A DNA stretch of 64,000 nt from Burhinus oedicnemus (GCA_008921705.1 VFFE01007724.1:558001-622000), one strand, 5' to 3'. Positions 1-11,606 are shown, counted from the stretch's first letter. Notes: generated from the sequence alone by a model not told the origin. Numbers and translations are program-made.

Positions 1-210
1 CTTGCAGCAGATTTAAAGACAGAAAACTATAAAGAACATGTTGCTTCTAATCTGTTATTTCCTTTAGTGTGCAGTACTCCTCCTGTTCTGCCTATATTAA
101 GCATATAACAATTTCTCTTTTGTTTACAGCATGTACTCAGCATTCTTAAAAAAAAAAAAGGCATGAAATACTTCAAGAATAATCTTCACACATGGAACAC
201 AGCAACTTAC

Positions 211-259
211 TTCTCACAAACTGTACATCATTGTCCACATTCAGGTTGATCATTGGTGG
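211..259 (-). CDS. E2F6: Internal coding exon, probably E2F6 (partial gene)
   Basis: Seen: read on the minus strand, a pyrimidine-rich stretch ending in CTAG (acceptor AG at 261-260) is followed by 49 bases and a perfect GTAAGT donor (210-205). The in-frame translation is PPMINLNVDNDVQFVR plus one base, so the exon starts in phase 0 and ends in phase 1. Family knowledge: human E2F6 has a similar stretch (INLEDNVQYV) just before its winged-helix DNA-binding domain. E2F6 is a nuclear repressor of the E2F family without a transactivation domain; it acts with DP partners and the PRC1.6 Polycomb complex. Inference: this is the exon before the DNA-binding domain, which would lie left of the window. 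The divergent arrangement with GREB1 matches human gene order. The match is short, so another gene is possible. Confidence 0.55.
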
Positions 260-734
260 CTAGGGAAAAACCAAAAAAATATAACTGACATAAAATGCTG
301 TCTACACAGGAAGCTTCTCTAGAAGAAATCCCCAAATGAACTCTAGATGCTACAGCCATCAGAGTGCTGACAACTCAACAGATATTACAGTGAAGGAGTA
401 TCACTGGATAGGATGGATACATACTCATTAATTCCTGTCAGAATTTTCTGCCCTTAATCTCAGCACATCTCCCTCTGTCTTGGAAAGCAGGAAATGCCAC
501 CGAACTCCCTAATGCTCAGGCAATGGTCACAACACAGATACCTGTATAAACTCTGCAAATACAAGCTTCAGCTATTCCATGTAACAGCTCACAAGCAGAA
601 AATACACTGCTATTATACAGCATTACAATTATTTTGTAGTAGACTTCCAGACTGGCAGCAGAGTCTGCTCTGGTCAAGAAACTGACATGATGAGCCTAAG
701 CAGGTACTTCATTCCATCCCTCACCCCAATTTAA
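260..734. other. Intron of the minus-strand gene, nothing recognised
   Basis: About 475 bases of AT-rich unique sequence between the exon at 211-259 and the old CR1 copy. Frames here are short and show no family resemblance. Confidence 0.5.
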
Positions 735-1830
735 CAACAGGAGGATTTTCAAATTCAGACTCATTCCAGTTGGAAGAGACCTCAGGAGGTCTCCAAACAG
801 GAACAGCCATTAGATCAGAGTAGCTTACTCAAGGCTTTATCCAAGTGGGTCTTGAAAATTTCAAGGGACAGAGGCTACACCTCTCTGGAACAAGCTCTGA
901 GATCTCCAAGCACCAGTTGCCCATCCTCACAGCAAAAAAGTTTCACTTTACATCAAGCTACAACCTCTCTTGCTTCTTTTTTTCAACTCATGGCTATTTC
1001 CTTTCAGCCTCCTATCATGCATGGCTGTGAAGTGTCTGGCGCCAGCCTCTTGTTAACTTCCTTGCAAGTACTGAAGGGTTGCGGTGGCTTAACAAGCTCT
1101 CTCAGCAGTTTATCAACAGCCTTCCTGCACTGATGGGCCTAAAATGGCACATAGCATTCCAGAAGCAGCCTAATACGTGCCAAGTAGAGATGAAGAATCA
1201 CTTCCGTTGATGTGCTGGCTATGCTCCTGCTCATACAGCTTCATATGCTTGTGCACGTTTAGCCCACTGTCCATCAGGACCCCCAGGTCCATTCAGCAGG
1301 GTGGTCCCCCAGCCTGTACCACTGCAGCATACAGGCCCAGGTGCAGGACTTCACATTTGCATTTTCAGCATCCTTGGTTGAATTTGAGGTGCCTGACGAC
1401 CCATTCCTCCAGCCTATTCCTACCTGTCTATGGCACCTTCCCCACCTATAAACATCATGAGGATGCATCCCACATCCTCCTTCTATCAGCAGGACAGGTC
1501 CCAGGACAGACTCCCGAGGAACTCCACTACTTCAGCTTCCTCCAACTTTCAAAGTTGCCTCCCTCAAAATCTCAGCTACCTGTTGCTGGAATAAACTGGA
1601 GCCCTGGAGCCTGAATAAGCTGGAAGCCAGGTTCTGTACTGTGCTACTTGCCTTCCTCACTACACCCAGAGTCTTGAACCCCACTATTCCATGGCCATTA
1701 CAGCCAAGGCTCCTAATGATTACCACATCCTTGACTTCCCTGTTTATAAAAAGCAGATTCAGGAAAGCATCATCTCTGGCTGACTCATCTAAACACCTAC
1801 ATAAGAAGCTGTGCCCAACACCCATTGCTT
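735..1830 (-). mobile_element. Old CR1 LINE copy, minus strand, internally deleted
   Basis: Read on the minus strand, the copy ends at the left with the CR1 3' tail (about 745-790, an eroded GAGGTCTCTTCCAACTGGAATGA). Its 5' part at 1825-1600 encodes the end of the CR1 endonuclease: a frame with DAFLNLLFINREVKDVV and SLGCNGHGIVGF resembles the family motif around SLGCSDHE. The frame then passes within about 100 bases into reverse-transcriptase motif B (SGVPRESVLGPVLL near 1525-1485) and the downstream block around VLMDSGLNVHKH. Most of the finger and palm region is therefore missing. Many stops and indels show it is ancient. It lies in the first intron of the candidate E2F6 gene, in sense orientation. 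Confidence 0.85.
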
Positions 1831-2379
1831 CTTACAATCCCCATCTCCAATAATAAGAAATTTCCAATTACCAGTGTAAAACCTTACGTAAACTTTTTCA
1901 TGGCTTTAAGACAATCCTACCAAGTAGCATTTAACCCAACAGTCAAGGTTAATAAAACTAAGGATTTCTAAAAAGTATCTCAGATTTAGAAGCAGGCCTG
2001 GTTTTTGTTAGCTACCTCTTAATATTACTAAAAGTAGCAGTGGAAGCTGCATATAAGATTACCTGAACGTCACAGACGTTCAGAGAACAGAACACACAGT
2101 TGTAGTCTGTTTTTCTCAAACACAGCTACAACCTATTTCACTCGATTAAGAGGCTATAGGTAACACAGCTAAGAAAATCATCCCTTTGCACCGTGACTAA
2201 CACCACTACATTTTCCTTGCCCGGGCAGCCTGCTAAAATGCGACGGAGGTGGGATGCATCACAACGCCCCTTACATGCACCACTCTGGCTAGGCCTGCCA
2301 CATCCTTCCCACTCGGGGATCTTCTGCCGGACAAGCCTGAGGAAGGATTTACCAGAATCTCCTTAAAACCTCCGACGGT
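1831..2379. other. Intronic DNA between old CR1 and CpG island
   Basis: About 550 bases rising in GC content toward the island. No exon or repeat could be recognised. Confidence 0.4.
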
Positions 2380-2465
2380 GGGAGCAAAGCCTTGCAGTGC
2401 CGCCCCGCCCTTTCCCCATCCACAAGGGGCACCTCCCTTCTCCGCCCGCCGTGTACCTCACTCAC

Positions 2466-2531
2466 ACGCAGCGTGTCCGGCCGCAGCGGCCTCAGATGCT
2501 CCCACTGGGCAGCGTTGGCCGGGTTGGCCAT
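2466..2531 (-). CDS. Candidate first coding exon of the same minus-strand gene (E2F6-like)
   Basis: Seen: inside the CpG island an ATG at 2531-2529 (A at -3, G at +4, a strong start context) opens 22 codons, MANPANAAQWEHLRPLRPDTLR, and then meets a GTGAGT donor at 2465-2460. The exon ends in phase 0, which matches the phase-0 start of the exon at 211-259, so the two would join in frame across a first intron of about 2.2 kb. Inference: this is the translation start of the minus-strand gene. The residues do not match the human E2F6 N-terminus that I know, so this could be a different isoform start or a chance frame in GC-rich DNA. The frame continues past the donor to 2349, but that extension looks like read-through into intron. 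Confidence 0.4.
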
Positions 2532-2794
2532 ATTCGCCCGGCCCCTCCTCCTCCTCCTCCTTCCTCCTCCGGCCGGCCGCGGCCTAGGGCGGCGGGAGGC
2601 CTCTCCCGCCCTGAGGCGAGGCGGCGGAGGGAGGGCGGGCGCTCAGAGGCCTTCACGACGAGCCTGCGAGCCCGTGTCGGAAGAAGGCGCCGCCATCCCC
2701 ACCCCACCTCCGGGAGGAGGGGGCGGCCGGGCCCTCCTGCCCTCACCGCAGCCCACTACGGCCGCCTCTCCCCTCCCCTTCCCTTTCCCCCCCC

Positions 2795-2814
2795 NNNNNN
2801 NNNNNNNNNNNNNN
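2795..2814. other. Assembly gap, 20 unknown bases
   Basis: Twenty N characters follow a C homopolymer inside the CpG island. The true length is unknown. Frames reading through it are not meaningful. Confidence 0.99.
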
Positions 2815-2977
2815 CGCCCGCCCTCACCCCCCGCCGTTCTCCCGCCCGAGCCCTGGCGCGAGCGAAGGTGACGACGACGAACGTGTCCCCTCCCGCCCCT
2901 ATCAGCGGGGCGGCCGCTGCCCTTACCCAGCGGCCCCTGCGGCGCGCTCGCGCCGCCGCCGCCCCGCCCACCCCGGG

Positions 2978-2985
2978 TTTCCCGC
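2978..2985 (+). promoter_or_regulatory. Consensus E2F binding site TTTCCCGC
   Basis: TTTCCCGC matches the E2F consensus TTTSSCGC exactly. It is about 450 bases upstream of the candidate minus-strand start codon, within the island. If the gene is E2F6, this would permit regulation by E2F proteins, possibly itself. Confidence 0.5.
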
Positions 2986-3106
2986 CCGGCCGCCTGTCAG
3001 CGGCCGCTGGGGAGGTGGAGCGGGCGCGGCCCTGGCACCGTCGCCTCAGGGGAGTCCTCCCCTCCCAACGACGAGAGGAAGGAGACTTCGGGTATCGCCC
3101 GGATTG

Positions 3107-3765
3107 GCGCTTGGGGGTGTTGGTTGATGCGAAGCTCAACATGAGCCGGCAGTGGGTGCTCACAGCCCAGAAAGCCAACTTCAAAAGAAGTATGGCCAGC
3201 AGGTCGAGGGAGGTGATTCTGCCCCTCTACTCCCCTCTTGTGAGACCCCACCTGGGGTCCTGCATCCAGCTCTGAGGCCCCCAACATAAGAAGGACATGG
3301 ACCTGTTGGAATGGGTCCAGAGGAGGGCCATGAAGATGGTCAGAGGGCTGGAGCACCTCTGCTATGAGGGCGGGCTGAGAGTTGGGGTTGTTCAGCCTGG
3401 AGAAGAGAAGGCTCTGGGTGGACCTTATAGCCCCTTCCAGTACCTAAAAGGGGCCTATAGGAAAGATGAGGAGGGACTCTTGATCAGGGAGTGTAGTGAT
3501 AGGACAAGGGGTAATGGTTTTAAACTGAAAGAGAGTAGATTCAGATTAGGTATTAGGAAGGAATTCTTTACTGTGAGGGTGGTGAGACACTGGCACAGGT
3601 TGCCCAGGGAAGTTGTGGCTGCCTCATCCTTGGTGGTGTTCAAGGCCAGGTTGGATGAGGTTTTGAGCAACCTGGTCTAGCGGAAGGTGTCCCTGCCCAT
3701 GGCAGGGGGACTGGAACTAGATGATCTTTAAGGTCCCTTCCAACCTAAACCATTCTATGATTCCT
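3107..3765 (+). mobile_element. CR1 LINE 3' fragment against the CpG island
   Basis: Begins in the reverse-transcriptase C-terminal region (LGVLVDAKLNMSRQ, 3110-3151) and continues through RPHLGSCIQL, RRAMKMVRGLEHL and the terminal block HRLPREVVAASSL, ending at a stop at 3680. The 3' untranslated region follows, with the tail GGTCCCTTCCAACC and CATTCTATGATTC. One stop after CIQL and a frame drift near 3370 show that it is defective. The 5' end is truncated, as is usual for CR1. It abuts the promoter island and may set its edge. Confidence 0.9.
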
Positions 3766-6004
3766 CTGCTCCCATCGCCCTCCCAGAGCAGCGGAGAAGG
3801 GGATTTGCTAGCTCCCTTCCTTCCTACATGTCTTGCCAGGGGGGTGCAGCTGGCAAGGGGAGCTTCCTTAAGCACCACAGTGGGCTAAAATCAGGAAGTT
3901 CTCACCACTTTGGTTACTGCAAGGAGGGAGATTTTTCTTCCCTTGATGTACAGCATGAGCAAGGAGAGAGCGCCCTGCCCAAGGACTATCATGTAAATAG
4001 GTGTGGGAGCAATTAGTGTTGCTTTCTTGCCAAATAATCTGCTTCTGTCACACCTTGCTAGTGTAAGAAGGCCAAAGATGTGTATGTCACTCACTGGGGA
4101 GACAAGGATCCCGTGCCCTTGTTCAGAATAAATTAATGATAGGTTTGTGGGTGAAGGGCTAGATATGTTGCTTTAGGGCCAGAGAGGAGCTGGGAAATGT
4201 GGCTTGTCTGAACTAAGACTGTGGATTTACCCCCCAGCAAGAGGTCCCAGATCCTTTCCGAAATCCCAACTGCATTGCTCCTGCCCTTTTTTCCACACTT
4301 CTGATAACCTTTTACAAGCACAGACTGTTGTTGCCTTGCTCATTTGTCAACATCAGCAGTAATCTCAAAATTTCCAATTTAGTAGGTAACTTCTGTTTGT
4401 CAGACAAAAACATTTCTTTAAAACACAATGCCTTGTTAAATTGATTGCTCTTTATGGCAGTTAACTGTCCTCTACCATATTGTACCACAGATAAATCTGT
4501 CATGGAGTTCTTTTGCTTAAAGAATTAGTGAACTATTTTGCTTCCCTCACCTACAGCTTAGGTGAAATTTCCAGTCACTTCCCTTCTCTGCCCTCAGGGC
4601 AGGTGCTCTGGAGAAATGTGAATTTCATTGGACATTGTATAAAACTGCCAGTCAGGTATGAGGAATTCAAAGGCATGAAGAACTTCTAATATGCCAGACT
4701 GGACAGGGCAAGTAACATTCTATTAGCTTGAAAAAATACTGAATTAATTTTAATTTACTTGCTGTTTCATATCCTTTCAGGTTGGACATTCCTTTGGAAT
4801 AGCTTATACATCAGGTGCCTTGATAGAGGATGGAGTTTTCTTCATAGTAACCAATTTTCAATCAATTACCTGCATGCTAATAATTGTCCTTGAAGAGGTG
4901 TGTAGAACTAAGGTGGATTGTTCTCATGCTCTAATCAATTTATAAGAAAAAAAGAGGGAAAAATATGTTACAGCACCTCAAAGACATGATATCTGTGTAT
5001 CAGGAGACATGAAGCCTTGAGTTGTGCAGTTAAAGACGTCATGGAAATGTTGCTTGTCAGTATTCTAAGAAGAGCTTAGACTGCTGCAGATGCAAAAGGT
5101 TTCCCTGTCACAGAAAACCAACACGTCACTGAAATGTAAAAATGCTCATTTTTGTATGGCAACATGATCCTTGCTAACTACTCCGTGGTGGTAAATGTAG
5201 TAAGGACTGAATTTTTCTCCCCCTCTGTTACAGTCTTAACTGGAAGACATATCTTTCCAATGTAATCACAGATTGCATAAACCCATTGTGTTAAAGCAGG
5301 TTTTTTTTCAACTGAAACAATAAAATGGTTTGGAAGAGATGTCTTGGGCTGCTTTAGTTTGGGGTGAAGTAAGGAATGTGCCATGCAGTATAAAAATCAT
5401 TGAATAGGTTTTTGATGATTGTTGGGTAATCAGATATTAGGAGGGAGGCTAATGACGCATAATTTAAAGATTAGGGTGCATGAATTTCTGTATTAACCCA
5501 TGTGGAAAACATTGCATCAACATTTAACTATGCTATTGTTGTAGCCAGTCATAAGATCAAATTCTGTTGTTCCTGTCCTTGGCTGCTGACATACCTAACT
5601 GAGTGAAGAAAAGCCCTGCATGGATTCAGATTCAGGAAGGTTTTTCTACATTTACATGAAAATTATAAAGCCTAATTCTTTTTTAAAATGAAAATTAGAT
5701 TTTGAAGTAACTGCCTGAACTAGCAGAAGTTTCGGCTGTGGCATTCTGTTGATCAAAGAGTTTGATTCTAGTGTGTTATTACATTTTACAAAGCTGATAA
5801 TTAAATTTCTCCCACATTATTTATTACTCTTGTAGATGAAAATGTAAATTATACCCCTTTTACTCTTATCTTATTGCATATGAAAATGGTTGTGCGTTAT
5901 TTTTAATATTTTCAGAAATTAATCGTACAAGACATGATTCTTAAAATGAAAGATTTGCTTATTTAGCGGAAATTGTTTTCTTCGATTGTACTGATTCTTA
6001 TCTG

Positions 6005-6016
6005 CCACCAGGGGGC
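6005..6016 (+). promoter_or_regulatory. CTCF core motif CCACCAGGGGGC
   Basis: The twelve bases fit the CTCF core CCASYAGRKGGC at every position and are preceded by G as in the extended motif. It is about 3.5 kb from the candidate E2F6 start, on the GREB1 side. Occupancy cannot be told from sequence. Confidence 0.55.
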
Positions 6017-8570
6017 AATAATTCCATTTCCTAAAGCTGATCTTTTAACATTAATACATACTAGAACAGTGGTTTCATTAAAATTTTTGAGGGACTATAT
6101 GTGAAAGTCAAAACATAATTTTCTTAGAAATGTTTCACTTGCGTAATTTAATGCCAATTATGTTAATATTTTACTATTTTACTCTGCACTACTTAGGCAT
6201 GTAGGTTTTACTTGTATTTTGAGCAGCTGAAATTAGAGTGCTTTGTAAAAGTTTTCACTGGTGAACCTCATGCAGCCTGTAATGGTGCAAGGTTTGGATT
6301 CCATGCGAAATAGGATTTCTTGTGGTTTTTGTATTACCATTGCCATATTTTAAAATTTGTTTTGAATGCCATTACTTTCCTATTCTTTTTTTATTTTTTT
6401 GTTACAATAATGTCCTATTAAAAATCCTGAATTTGGGAATTATATCACCTAGCAGGTACCTTTATCTTCTTACATGATACGTATTTTATTTATATGCATA
6501 GTAGTTGCAACATACTGCAGTTAAAGCCAAGGCCACCTTCTGTAAAGATCTGTACAATTCTGTCCCAAATGCAATCTTTAATGATCCCTTTAATGATAAT
6601 AATCTTGTAACTGTATCTTCCATTAGGTGTACATGTGTTGTTGCAAAGATGAGCCAGAGAAAATATCTTCCTGCAAAGGTGCAAAAGTACAAAATCATGA
6701 AAGACAGAAATAGGTGTAAGTATCTGTTTAAACTATGTAGAATCATAGAATCATCCATGTTTTTGTATATTAATATATCTGTATAAACTTCGTAGCCTCC
6801 CTAAGGTCCTACTAAGGTGCTTACCACTGCATAATGGTTAGGCATAAAGGTGTGGAACACTACTATGTATTTTTTTACGCTGTAAAATGTAATGATTTAA
6901 ATCTGTTTCTGGTAACAGTAGTCCTTGATGTGCTCAGCTTAACCTGACTGTTCCTGTATACATGGTGAATAATCATCCATTAATTTAAAAGGGCAAATCT
7001 CTTATTTCTTTACTTTGTTGTATGAATATGAAGAAGATTGAGTCAGGTAATGAGATCTGAACAGCACAGTACTAAACAATGTTCTCTTTTGTGATGTCCT
7101 GAACTCCACACCTGAAATAAAATTAAAAGTCATGGATGTAGCATCACGTTGGAGACGTAGGTTTTAGGACGTGTTATAAACTGAAGCTCCTAATTTTTGT
7201 ACCTGTAATCCAGAAAGGAAATTATATAGATGGAAAAAGTACCGTTAAGGAGACATTAGAGTTAGGTAAATAGCAAGCAAGCGGTTGCTGCATATGAACA
7301 CTGCTGTATTTTATTGAAGACATTTGGTGAATATTGTGTTCTTGGTAAGGTTTTGAAACTTGGCAGCAAGCTGTCTCCCATCTGAAAGAGCCTGAGGGTT
7401 TCTAGGCAAAGGTCTTAACTGAGCTTGCTGGAAATTTTCATCCATGATAAGGAGTTTATAACGAGAAGATTCCTGTTGCAAAAGGGCATTATTATATTTG
7501 TTGTTTGTATCTTTTGAGTTGCAGAGGAGATCCAGAATTGCCTATGTATTTCATTTTGTCAGCTTTAAATGTATGGAAAAGTTGAAGTACGTCCTCATAA
7601 GATGATTATCTTTATTTCTTGAGTTTCAAAGTGTCTTTGAAGTTATTTTTTTTACTTTAGGTGAAGATTTCCTCATTGCAGTTTTTGTATTATTTAAAAT
7701 CTATTATTCAATTTTATTTCATAATATGAAAAAGTGTTCTCTAGCACCTGCTTGAAATTAGAGTAACTTGCTCTTATGTGTGCACTGAGGCATATGATCT
7801 AGCACACTCACTGGTGGTGGGGTTGTCTCCAGGTGCGTAAAAGTAATTGTAGCCTAAGAGGAAAGTGTTTGGGTTGGCCACTGCCATCCTTTCTTCCAGT
7901 TTCTCACTCTGCCTTATAGCAGTGAGAACATGAAATGGCTGAGAAATGTTGGGGCACCTGTTCTGCGCTGAGGGAAGGGTAGAGGAGAAAGATTCAGGGA
8001 AGGTGGGTTACCTGCCACTGAGAGGCATACTGTAGGAGGATGCTGGAAAAGCAGAAAACACTGGGAAAACTCAGGTAGTCATTTTCATTTTGGAGGCATC
8101 TACATTCCAACCATCTATGCTGTGCTTGTCCAGCCCCAGTGCTTCTGGGTTGCACCATTAGGGAGTAACACCCCTCATAAACAGGTCCTAGCCCTCCAGC
8201 AAGGTTAGATCACCTCCATCCCCAGAGCCTTAAAGCTAAGCAGACTTTTCTAGCTCTCTTCTTATCCTTCTCTTCCTCTCACATTGCCACCACAAGCAAA
8301 ATAGAAAGTAGCTAATAGAAAGTAGAACAAAAGAATTGCTGAACGTAGAATGGCAAAATGCAGTTTTGCCTACAATATTGAGGAACCTTGAGGTGCTTCT
8401 GATCAGAAGGCAAATTCTAATCAATAATAATACATTATTTGATTGTAAATATTACAGTTATCTAAAGATAAACCCAAAGCAAAAAAAAAAAAAAAGTGGG
8501 GAGATACATTCTTTATTGCACCAAATAGAATTACTATAATCCTATTCCTCTTATTTCACAAAAAAACCCC

Positions 8571-8600
8571 AAAACAAAACAAAACAAAATAAAACAAACC
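8571..8600. repeat. AAAAC-type simple repeat
   Basis: Five to six imperfect AAAAC units, with one T-substituted unit. Confidence 0.9.
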
Positions 8601-9009
8601 CCATAAATCTAGTTTTCTAACTATATTTCCTGATCTAACAAAGGTGATATTCCCCTTTACAAGTTTGCCTTGACTTTGTAGTCTGACACCATGTCTTTGA
8701 ACTTGCCTGTGGAACAGCTGAAGTAATTTTTACTACTTGTAGCCATCATTCTAGCTGATGGGATACACTCAGTTTCTTAGACGCATTCATTTATAGCCGT
8801 ATTTAATAACCTTTCCCAGGAATAATCAGACTGGCATTTTATCTAACTACAATGCAGGCATGTGCTTTAAGTTTTGGTTACCTTTAGTCATATGCCTGGG
8901 GATGCCTGTATTTTGTCCATGCCACATGACTGAAAATGCTTAAGACATCTTATTTTTCCTACTGTCAGAATGAAATATTATCCTGATTTTTTTTTGTTGG
9001 CTTTGGGGG

Positions 9010-9030
9010 TTTGTTTGTTTGTTTGTTTTA
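9010..9030. repeat. GTTT simple repeat
   Basis: Five consecutive TTTG/GTTT units. Confidence 0.9.
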
Positions 9031-11394
9031 GAAGTGATTTGATGTGTATCCATCCTGCACTAGAAAACAACTGCTTTTTGGTTATGAGTGCTATTCCAGA
9101 TGAGGAGTGGGCAAAACTCTGTAGAAAGAAGGGGAAAGAAAAGGCTATGGGCAAAATTAGTTGTTCTGGTAGGGTGGATCACTCTGTAGACTGTATATTG
9201 AGTACCTGGGATTCATATGATTAAAAGGAGTGATTTTGAAGACACAAGTTTAGAATTTCATGCAACATCTAGACATGAAAATGGGACAGGATTTCTTTCC
9301 TCTGATAATGACTGGAATGTTTTAAATAGCTGTGAAGTGTCTTGCAAGGTGTCTGTAAGGGTGTCAAAGATGGCTTAGTTCCTAGCATTTCAACATCAAC
9401 TGAGTTTTGTTGTAGTTGGGAAAGTGGTAATTAAGTGGTGGTGAACTTAGGCTTCGTGTCATTTATAGTTTGTGAATATGTCCAGTGCTAACTTCAGAAT
9501 AAACCATGCAGATTTTTTTCATTTAATTTCCAATAGATATTTAAATTATGTGTATTTTGATTATTTCTTCATTTTTGTAGCTACCTAAATATCTCACTAT
9601 TCACAGAAACTCATTGCCAAGATACTCTTTCTTTATCTGTCAATGATATATTGGATGTTTAGTATTATTCTTTCAAATGTTATTGCTTATATAATTTATG
9701 TTACCTCAGGTAATGTTTGTCACATGAGTAACAGAATTTTCTTGCTATTTTATTGAAAGGTTTAAGAAGACTGGAGGCTCAGTCAGTTACAAATTAAAAA
9801 ATCAAAAAATAGGTGATAGGCACCTAAAACGATTACTTATGATCAATAATGCAAAGTAGATGTTGACTCATATCAGAAAGTGAATTCTTGAAGGCAGACT
9901 TGCCTTTTGTTTGAACATTTTAATCACAGTGAGTATCTGTAAAGTTCTAGAAGAAGCTTATGTATATTTTGCATAAAACAGGAGAGCACTACAGCTTAGT
10001 GATTGTAACTGAATTGAAATCCTGTGCTAAAATTGATACCTAAGCTGGAATGATCCAGCTCCTGGTTGGTGTAAAGCAGATACTTGCACTGTTCATACAG
10101 AGAATGAGTCTTCTGAACTAGCTTAGAATTTCATGGCTGCCATGACAACCGTTGGGCTGTTCCACAGATCTGCAGGCTCTGCTCAGAAACCCGGGCTTCT
10201 GCCAAAAATACGATTCTGTTGTTTAAGTTGGACAGGCAATCACTCTTTTGCTTCTGGAGTTCATAGTGTAGCTGTTCTAACAAAGCCCAGAACCTGCTTT
10301 GGTGGTTTATCATTAGAAGTTGAGAGGAACAGTCAGCCTTGAGGGAAATACAAAGTTGAGAACTTGGATACTTTTGATCTAGCACCACACCAATGCCGTT
10401 TATTACATCTTTGCAGGGTATATGATTTACAGTCTATGAAGAAGAAGTGGAGATTGTTAGAAGCATCTGAGGTAGAAGACTTGTGCTAAACATGGCTGAT
10501 GAAAATGCACAGATATTTGAAGACTTTATCTTGTGGCTACATCAAGGTATAATAAACAGGAATTCACTACATGATTGTATCTTTAAATGTTATGTGATGT
10601 ACTGTTTTAAAACTTTTAGCATCTTTATGAAACTTGTTTGCCTCTACTGAATTATTGCATTGATACTTTATGTATGTGAAAATTTTTCATGTTGCTTTAC
10701 TAAGAAAATTGCAAGAAATGTGTTTTATTAAAAGGACACAGGAGAGTACACAGAAAACTGCTTCCTAAGAATATGTGGTAGCAAAGTATGTTCTTTATAT
10801 TCTGTCCATTACAATGGACAGTAGGAACATCCAGTTTCAGGAAGAGTTTAAGAAACAGAAGTATAAAGTAGTGTCCTCTCTGGAGCATCCATGTGTAATA
10901 GTTTGGAGAATTCCTGTGCTGCAGATGTCCTGCATCTGACCTGCCCACTGATGGATCAAACTCCATGTATTCACTGAATTAATCTTTTAACCCTTTGGTA
11001 GTTTTGACTGGTGTTACATTATGCAGCAGTGTGTTCTACAATTTAATTATAAGTTGTTTGAGAAAACAAATTAATCTTGTTTCAAATATGGTCTGTAGTC
11101 ATGTCATTGGGTGCTCCGTAATTCTTGTCTTATAAGAAATTGGAAAAACTTCTTTTCAGTTCACTTTTTCCATATTATTCCCAACTTTGAAGACCTTTAT
11201 CAGCTCATTTACCTACTTTCCAATTTGAAGACTCCTAGCCTGTGTAATCTGTTTTGTATGGAAGTTACTTCAAATCTGTAGTCACTTTTATATGTTGCTT
11301 TTCTGTTCTGCAATAGCCTTCGCAAATGGTGTGATATTTGAAAGAAAGAAAACTAATTTGAAAGGAAAAAGAAAGAAAGGGAAAAAAGGACATT

Positions 11395-11606
11395 TTTTCC
11401 CCCAATATGAGGACAGTAAAGCAGTGGCATCGGTTGCCCAGAGAGGTTGTGTAGTCTCCATCCTTAGAGGTTTCCAGGACACAATTGGACAAAGCCCTGA
11501 GCAACTTGGCCTCATCTCATAGCTGACCCTTCTTTGACTGGGAGATTGAGCTACACACCTCCTGTGGTCCCTTTGAACCTGAATGATTCAATGATCCCAT
11601 GACCCA
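11395..11606 (+). mobile_element. Old CR1 LINE 3'-end fragment
   Basis: The order of motifs matches the end of CR1: TGGCATCGGTTGCCCAGAGA (11426-11445, the LPREVV-coding block), TCCATCCTTAGAGGTTTCCA (the ETF-coding block), GAGCAACTTGGCC, then TGGTCCCTTTGAACCTGAAT and an eroded tail near 11580-11600. It is highly diverged and short. Confidence 0.8.

Larger units (their letters stand above)
2380..3090. promoter_or_regulatory. CpG-island promoter, probably of the minus-strand E2F6-like gene
   Basis: A sharp change from AT-rich flanks to very GC-rich, CpG-dense sequence, with many SP1-type boxes (for example GGGGCGG near 2907-2913), CCT/GGA runs at 2543-2575 and a consensus E2F element at 2978-2985. 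A minus-strand start codon with a donor lies at 2531-2460. A second minus-strand donor (GTAAGG, 2926-2921) could end an alternative non-coding first exon. The window is interrupted by unknown bases at 2795-2814. Such islands usually mark constitutive promoters and can fire both ways. I see no clear plus-strand first exon, but cannot exclude one for GREB1. Confidence 0.8.
3766..11394. other. AT-rich intergenic stretch without recognisable genes
   Basis: About 7.6 kb of unique AT-rich DNA. Contents noted: a consensus CTCF core at 6005-6016, a possible CR1 tail relic near 6738-6755 (AGAATCATAGAATC), an AAAAC run at 8571-8600, a GTTT run at 9010-9030 and a quasi-palindrome at 10802-10821. All frames are under 100 residues and none resembles a protein family. 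Confidence 0.5.

Noticed and set aside
1177..1614. Plus-strand frame of 145 codons
   Set aside because: It is the antisense shadow of the old CR1 copy at 735-1830. The minus strand carries the recognisable motifs.
2397..3275. Plus-strand frame of 292 codons through the CpG island
   Set aside because: It reads through the assembly gap, is low-complexity (P, R, A rich) and runs into CR1 sequence. GC-rich DNA gives long frames by lack of stops.
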